Part shown: positions 5,600 to 8,455 of the stretch, piece by piece
Numbering within the stretch: the first letter of the stretch is position 1
Layout of the letters: each line of letters begins with the position of its first letter
Origin: Candidatus Margulisiibacteriota bacterium
Lineage (GTDB): Bacteria; Margulisbacteria; WOR-1; O2-12-FULL-45-9
Direction of reading: 5' to 3'
Length of the DNA stretch: 8,455 nucleotides
Assembly (NCBI GenBank): GCA_018814265.1
Contig: JAHIZU010000032.1
Location: forward strand, 1-8,455
Notes under the pieces: model-generated
Databases searched by the model: none
What the model was told of the DNA's origin: nothing
Seen by the model: the letters and a program-made list of their open reading frames with translations, nothing else
Made by a program: the position numbers and the translations under genes

Positions 5600-6556
5600 T
5601 CAGATTTTTGCCGGGTCGTATACTCCGATTCTCACCACTTTCTGGCCAGAAATCTCCACTACGACATTCCGGGTGGGATAATTCCAATATTGGGTTTTGT
5701 CCAGCTCGCTGATTGTTTCAGCTTCGCCTAACTCTTTTAGGGCTTTGGCTGACAAATCCCCAACCGCAACTCCAAACACGTTATACGCAGGATCAATTGT
5801 CCAGATCACGACTGCTCCCCGATCCCCGATTGCCGTAAAACCAATAATCTTTTTGTTATTATCATAGGAATAATAATTTAATCTGCCGACTGACCCCAAA
5901 AAACTCCCTCTGCCTAGAAAATCATCCGCTCTGGACTGGCTCATGCCCAAACCCACGCCAAAAAGCGAGCGCTGCTTCGGCCCTACAGAAAACAAGGTCG
6001 TAGAAGTCGTTGTGGTTATGGTTGTGGTGGTGGTTGGGCCATAGCCATATTGCTTAAGCGCCGGGTCAAGAGCCCTGAGATCAAATTCTTTTGCCACAGC
6101 AGCCACATTCATCTTTGCAGATACAGTGCCTGACGCTAAAATCCTCTTCAATTCATTGGTCCGGCTGTTAAAGTAAGACTCCGCGCTTTTTCCGGAATAT
6201 ATATCCTCCACTTTAAATGTGTAATGCAGGCGATACCCCTCATAATGCACTTCGGTTTCAACTGCCATAAAATCACCAATAACAATTGTTCCGGGTTTGA
6301 CCATTTTGGGATCAATTCCTTCAGCGTATGAAACCATATTAATATTAGTTTTACCTTTAAGATAATGCCTCGCCACCCAGGTATCAGAATCACTTTTGGT
6401 AGGAATAACTGATAATACATCCAGTTTCATGGTCTTGGCATCCGCTGAAATTTCAATGACTTTCCCCATTATTTTAAAAGCATAAGAATCAATCATTGAC
6501 CAGGAAACAGATGACAGCAACACGGCCGTTATCAAAATTATTATATATTTTTTCAC
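5600..6556 (-). CDS. Exported protein of unknown function with threonine-rich linker, 318 aa
   Basis: Residues 1-20 form a signal peptide or anchor (MKKYIIILITAVLLSSVSWS); cleavage could fall near SYA-F at 26. Residues 27-120 look like a small beta-rich domain (KIMGKVIEISADAKTMKLDV ... YTFKVEDIY), possibly OB-like. A helical stretch follows, then a linker of nearly pure threonine (GPTTTTTITTTTSTTL, 173-188). The C-terminal part, 198-318, contains two copies of a 'G..(L/V)G.S/D...LG' pattern (FGVGLGMSQSRADDFLG and FGVAVGDLSAKALKELG) and ends with VVVEISGQKVVRIGVYDP. The start is GTG with GGGGGA seven bases before it, inside the end of the yjbQ remnant, two bases after whose TAA it begins. The domain family is not recognised; a periplasmic or surface role is inferred from signal and linker. 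Confidence 0.85.
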   Translation of the reverse strand: MKKYIIILITAVLLSSVSWSMIDSYAFKIMGKVIEISADAKTMKLDVLSVIPTKSDSDTWVARHYLKGKTNINMVSYAEGIDPKMVKPGTIVIGDFMAVETEVHYEGYRLHYTFKVEDIYSGKSAESYFNSRTNELKRILASGTVSAKMNVAAVAKEFDLRALDPALKQYGYGPTTTTTITTTTSTTLFSVGPKQRSLFGVGLGMSQSRADDFLGRGSFLGSVGRLNYYSYDNNKKIIGFTAIGDRGAVVIWTIDPAYNVFGVAVGDLSAKALKELGEAETISELDKTQYWNYPTRNVVVEISGQKVVRIGVYDPAKI

Positions 6557-6558
6557 GC

Positions 6559-6703
6559 TTATTCCCCCATTACCTTTACTCTGACCCGTTTTTTTTCACT
6601 GCCCGCCGAACTCCCCGTAAAACACTTGCTGCCAGGGGCCAAAATCAAGCGCATCTTTTGGCTTTTTGGTGGTGAAATATAAATAGTCCGTGCATGTTTT
6701 CAT
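6559..6703 (-). pseudogene. yjbQ: yjbQ (UPF0047 family) pseudogene with internal deletion and frameshift
   Basis: From ATG 6703 the minus strand reads MKTCTDYLYFTTKKPK, the usual start of YjbQ proteins, and passes directly into DALDFGPWQQVFYGEFGG, the conserved C-terminal motif (family form LDLGPWQQVFYxEFDG). The roughly 90 residues between, with the conserved His and Asn residues, are missing in frame. A TGA at 6598-6596 ends this frame, but around the A-run the next frame gives EKKRVRVKVMGE and TAA at 6561-6559, the expected family ending. The gene thus has a deletion, a frameshift and a changed EFDG to EFGG. Intact members were proposed to act in thiamine phosphate metabolism. It stood upstream of the exported-protein gene, probably in one operon. 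Confidence 0.75.
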
Positions 6704-6748
6704 ATCAAGAAGTTTACTATTCGATGAATTGAAAAGCAAGCACGCGAA

Positions 6749-6810
6749 TCAAATCATCTAAAATCTAACCATAAGCCGGATCGTTAAATCATTAAAAACC
6801 TAACCCAAAT
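6749..6810 (+). repeat. Left terminal inverted repeat of the insertion sequence
   Basis: It begins TCAAATCATCTAAAATC and carries two ctaacc boxes at 6765-6770 and 6800-6805, exactly 35 bp apart. Each box lies in a related 25-bp unit (6751-6775 and 6786-6810). These are the probable transposase binding sites. Confidence 0.7.
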
Positions 6811-6896
6811 CCGGCATGGGAAAAGAGTTTTTGCGACTGCGTCAGATGGTTTGCGAGGAAAAGCGCGGGAATTCAAAAAAAAAGAAGCCTAAATAC

Positions 6897-6923
6897 GGGG
6901 ACTATGGTTTCGTTTCAGTCCCC
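6897..6923 (+). repeat. Hairpin in the insertion-sequence leader
   Basis: ggggact (6897-6903) and agtcccc (6917-6923) form a perfect 7-bp stem with a 13-nt loop, between the left end and the transposase. Leader hairpins in insertion sequences can block transcripts entering from outside; whether this one does so is not known. Confidence 0.45.
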
Positions 6924-7011
6924 ATTATTCACAGCCATATCCAAAGCAGAGAATTTGCCAGAAGATTAAAGCAGAAAATATTTAGCGACTGGAATTAGTA
7001 AACTTTCAACC

Positions 7012-7047
7012 TGCTTGTCTCGACATAGTTAGTAAAGGGGGCAAGCA
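7012..7047 (+). promoter_or_regulatory. Hairpin overlapping the transposase Shine-Dalgarno
   Basis: tgcttgtct (7012-7020) can pair with gggcaagca (7039-7047): seven Watson-Crick and two G-U pairs around an 18-nt loop. The ribosome site AAGGGGG (7035-7041) for the ATG at 7050 is thereby partly buried, which would lower transposase translation. Confidence 0.45.
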
Positions 7048-7049
7048 AC

Positions 7050-8264
7050 ATGGATATGCATAGTAGGAGGCAATATTTAATGAAACTGAAAGAAAGTTAT
7101 CTGACCGCGGACAAAAAGGAGAAAACCAGATTGTTGAATGAGTACACCCAAAATACTGGCCATAATCGTAAATATGTCATTGCCACGCTGAATTCACCAA
7201 CTTTTTGGGATAACATCAACAAACCGCGTAAGGCCAGAAAGAAATTGTATGGCGCGGAAATTGAAGCGCCCTTAACAAAACTTTGGGGCATCTTTGACTT
7301 CCCTTGCGGCCAGAGGCTAAAACCCTGTATTACAGAAGAGTTAGAAAGGCTGCGAAGCTTTGGCGAGATTAACGTTACGGATGAAGTGGCGGTAAAGTTG
7401 TTGAGGATCAGCCCGGCAACGATCGACCGCAAGTTAGCCAGGCCAAGAAAGGCCGAAAGACTAAGACGCTTTTCAACCACCAGGCCAGGGTCCCTGCTTA
7501 AGAAAAAGATTCCGATCCGTCTTACCGACTGGGATACAAGCAAAATAGGCTTCCTTGAGGCGGACCTGGTAGCACATTGCGGTGGCAATGCCTCCGGCCA
7601 GTTTGCTAACACAGTCAGTCTTACAGAGATCGCAACCGGTTGGTGGGAAGGTGAAGCCATCATGGGCAAAGGACAAATAGCTACCCTTGATGCCATCAAA
7701 CTAATGAGAGCGCGTTCTCCCTTTGCCTGGAAGGGCTTAGACAGTGATAACGGCGGCGAATTTATCAATGTTCCCCTCTTTTCCTACTGCGAGGCAGAAG
7801 AACTTGCCTTTACCAGAAGCAGGGAAAACAAAAAGAACGACAACGCTTACGTTGAACAAAAGAACTGGACTCATGTACGCAAAATTCTAGGTTACTTTCG
7901 CTACGATACAGAGAAAGAGCTGGCCATCATCAACGATCTGTACCGCAATGAGCTGAGGCTGTACAAAAACTTCTTCCAGCCAGTCATGAAACTAGCCCAA
8001 AAGGTACGCTATGGCTCAAAAAAGCACAGAAAATATGAACCAGCCAAGACCCCATACAGAAGATTGCTTGAATCAAATCAAATCCCAAAGAAAACTAAGG
8101 CCCAGCTTAAGGCTTTGCATGAAACACTCAATCCCGCCGCCCTAAAGCGCCGCATAGACCACAAGCTTTGCCTACTGCTTCAGGCCTATCGAAGCAAGCG
8201 TAGGCCAATCCGCCAGAGACAGACCAAAGAAAAGGAGGTGAGTTCTGGGTTAGGTATTAGTTGA
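7050..8264 (+). CDS. Transposase with DDE integrase core, 404 aa
   Basis: Catalyses cutting and joining of the element ends. The N-terminal half (1-140) is basic and helical, starting MDMHSRRQYLMKLKESYL with the typical RLLNEYTQNTGHNRKYVI (27-44), and should bind the ends. The catalytic core carries FLEADLVAHCGG (168-179, D172), LDSDNGGEF (230-238, D233) and KNDNAYVEQKNW (262-273, E269): D233 and E269 are separated by 35 residues, the D-D-35-E arrangement of retroviral-integrase-like enzymes. A basic C-terminus follows (RSKRRPIRQRQTK). The frame is intact, so the element could be active. ATG at 7050 has AAGGGGG at good spacing; a second ATG lies at 7056. The last codons (GLGIS) are written by the inner box of the right end. 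The sequence type suggests the ISNCY/IS481-related rve group, not placed exactly. Confidence 0.9.
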   Translation: MDMHSRRQYLMKLKESYLTADKKEKTRLLNEYTQNTGHNRKYVIATLNSPTFWDNINKPRKARKKLYGAEIEAPLTKLWGIFDFPCGQRLKPCITEELERLRSFGEINVTDEVAVKLLRISPATIDRKLARPRKAERLRRFSTTRPGSLLKKKIPIRLTDWDTSKIGFLEADLVAHCGGNASGQFANTVSLTEIATGWWEGEAIMGKGQIATLDAIKLMRARSPFAWKGLDSDNGGEFINVPLFSYCEAEELAFTRSRENKKNDNAYVEQKNWTHVRKILGYFRYDTEKELAIINDLYRNELRLYKNFFQPVMKLAQKVRYGSKKHRKYEPAKTPYRRLLESNQIPKKTKAQLKALHETLNPAALKRRIDHKLCLLLQAYRSKRRPIRQRQTKEKEVSSGLGIS

Positions 8265-8305
8265 TAAAACGATACCGGCTACGGTTAGGTTTTTATATGA
8301 GTTGA
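8246..8305 (-). repeat. Right terminal inverted repeat of the insertion sequence
   Basis: Reverse-complemented it begins TCAACTCATATAAAAACC and matches the left end with small gaps. Its two ggttag boxes (8248-8253 and 8283-8288) are again 35 bp apart. The inner box lies inside the transposase gene. Confidence 0.7.
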
Positions 8306-8320
8306 CACGGGGGTTGTCTT

Positions 8321-8380
8321 GGGTCATCTAAAATGTAACCGAAATAGCACTGGTTGGGTCATTTAAAAGGTAACCGAAAT
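8321..8380 (+). repeat. Two 25-bp direct repeats with 35-bp period
   Basis: gggtcatctaaaatgtaacc plus gaaat (8321-8345) recurs at 8356-8380 with 23 of 25 bases identical. tcatctaaaatgtaacc also matches the outer unit of the first element (6754-6770) at 16 of 17 positions in direct orientation, showing that the two elements are relatives. Confidence 0.85.
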
Positions 8381-8391
8381 TTCTTTGTGAT

Positions 8392-8435
8392 GCTATCCTT
8401 CTTCAGCCCGCCAAGGGTGGGCCAAGGAGGATGGC
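8392..8435 (+). promoter_or_regulatory. Long hairpin sequestering the ribosome binding site of the second transposase
   Basis: An outer stem of 12 pairs (8392-8403 with 8424-8435, two G-U) and an inner stem of 7 pairs (8406-8412 with 8416-8422, one G-U) close on a 3-nt loop. The whole Shine-Dalgarno AAGGAGG (8424-8430) is paired. Translation of the gene starting at 8440 should be strongly restrained unless the hairpin is opened. Confidence 0.65.
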
Positions 8436-8439
8436 AAAG

Positions 8440-8455
8440 ATGAACAAACAGGCAA
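8440..8455 (+). CDS. Start of the second element's probable transposase, partial
   Basis: Only five codons are visible, ATG AAC AAA CAG GCA (MNKQA). AAGGAGG at 8424-8430 gives a 9-base spacing to this ATG; the in-frame ATG at 8431 touches the Shine-Dalgarno and is less likely. The transposase call rests on the insertion-sequence end just upstream, not on the protein itself. Confidence 0.4.

Larger units (their letters stand above)
6749..8305 (+). mobile_element. Complete insertion sequence, about 1.56 kb, integrase-core (rve/ISNCY-like) type
   Basis: One transposase gene is framed by long imperfect terminal inverted repeats (6749-6807 and 8246-8305), aligned with roughly four of five positions identical. 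CACG occurs just outside at 6741-6744 and 8306-8309, but four extra bases at the left make a target duplication doubtful. The outer limits are my estimate. The element separates the yjbQ remnant from the rest of the window. Confidence 0.75.
8321..8455 (+). mobile_element. Left end of a second, related insertion sequence, truncated by the window edge
   Basis: The paired 35-bp-spaced end boxes, a hairpin over a strong ribosome site and the first codons of a reading frame repeat the layout of the preceding element in the same orientation. The outer boundary is placed at the first gggtcat unit; only about 15 bp separate it from the first element. Confidence 0.6.

Noticed and set aside
6591..6720. 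TTGATA and TATTTA on the minus strand as the promoter of the exported-protein gene
   Set aside because: The -10 matches the consensus at only three of six positions and the segment is the coding start of the yjbQ remnant, so the call would be arbitrary.
6816..6998. A 60-codon + strand frame in the insertion-sequence leader
   Set aside because: No Shine-Dalgarno, overlaps the left end boxes and the ggggact hairpin, and the low-complexity lysine run comes from an A-run. Probably not translated.
7097..7768. A 223-codon minus-strand frame inside the transposase
   Set aside because: Antisense shadow of the conserved transposase core; no family features and no start signals.
8231..8241. aaaggaggtga, an almost full anti-16S complement, near the end of the transposase
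   Set aside because: No start codon with a meaningful reading frame follows at useful distance; it is explained by the Lys-Glu-Lys-Glu-Val codons. A role in pausing cannot be shown.
6741..8309. CACG on both sides of the insertion sequence as target duplication
   Set aside because: Four bases are too few to be convincing and the left copy is separated from the aligned end by four extra bases.

Overview
The window reads as a chromosomal segment of an uncultured, probably Gram-negative bacterium of intermediate GC content. The secreted protein with a poly-threonine linker, the dispersed palindromes and the insertion-sequence type recall candidate phyla such as Margulisbacteria/WOR-1 or Omnitrophota. 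That placement is only an impression: no marker gene here settles taxonomy.

Left part (1-3037, all + strand): a housekeeping block. The tail of a probable M16 peptidase is followed by a tight run dut - dapB - smpB and two small uncharacterised proteins coupled by start/stop overlaps. After about 220 bp crowded with palindromes comes ssrA, the tmRNA. SmpB and tmRNA are the two partners of trans-translation, so the block carries a complete ribosome-rescue pair. The tag encoded by this tmRNA is unusually long, 27 residues, and ends in VAA.

Middle part (3038-4963, - strand): directly behind ssrA lies what looks like a worn island. There is a fragment resembling the C-terminus of a serine recombinase, reading towards ssrA, a degenerate copy of the ssrA 3' end about 320 bp away, and then an intact-looking type IV toxin-antitoxin operon, abiEi-abiEii, with a candidate operator in front. 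ssrA 3' ends are classic integration sites, so AbiE may be island cargo.

Right of centre (4964-6745, - strand): mostly decayed sequence. It holds a 31-codon remnant of the region 4.2 end of an RpoD-type sigma factor, about 520 bp with no recognisable gene, one intact gene for an exported protein with a threonine-rich linker, and immediately upstream of it a yjbQ pseudogene that has lost its middle and carries a frameshift.

Right end (6749-8455): an insertion sequence of about 1.56 kb with a D-D-35-E integrase-core transposase, followed after about 15 bp by the left end of a second, related element whose transposase has just begun at the window edge. Both elements carry paired end boxes spaced exactly 35 bp and a hairpin over the transposase ribosome binding site. 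No CRISPR array, rRNA or tRNA was seen.
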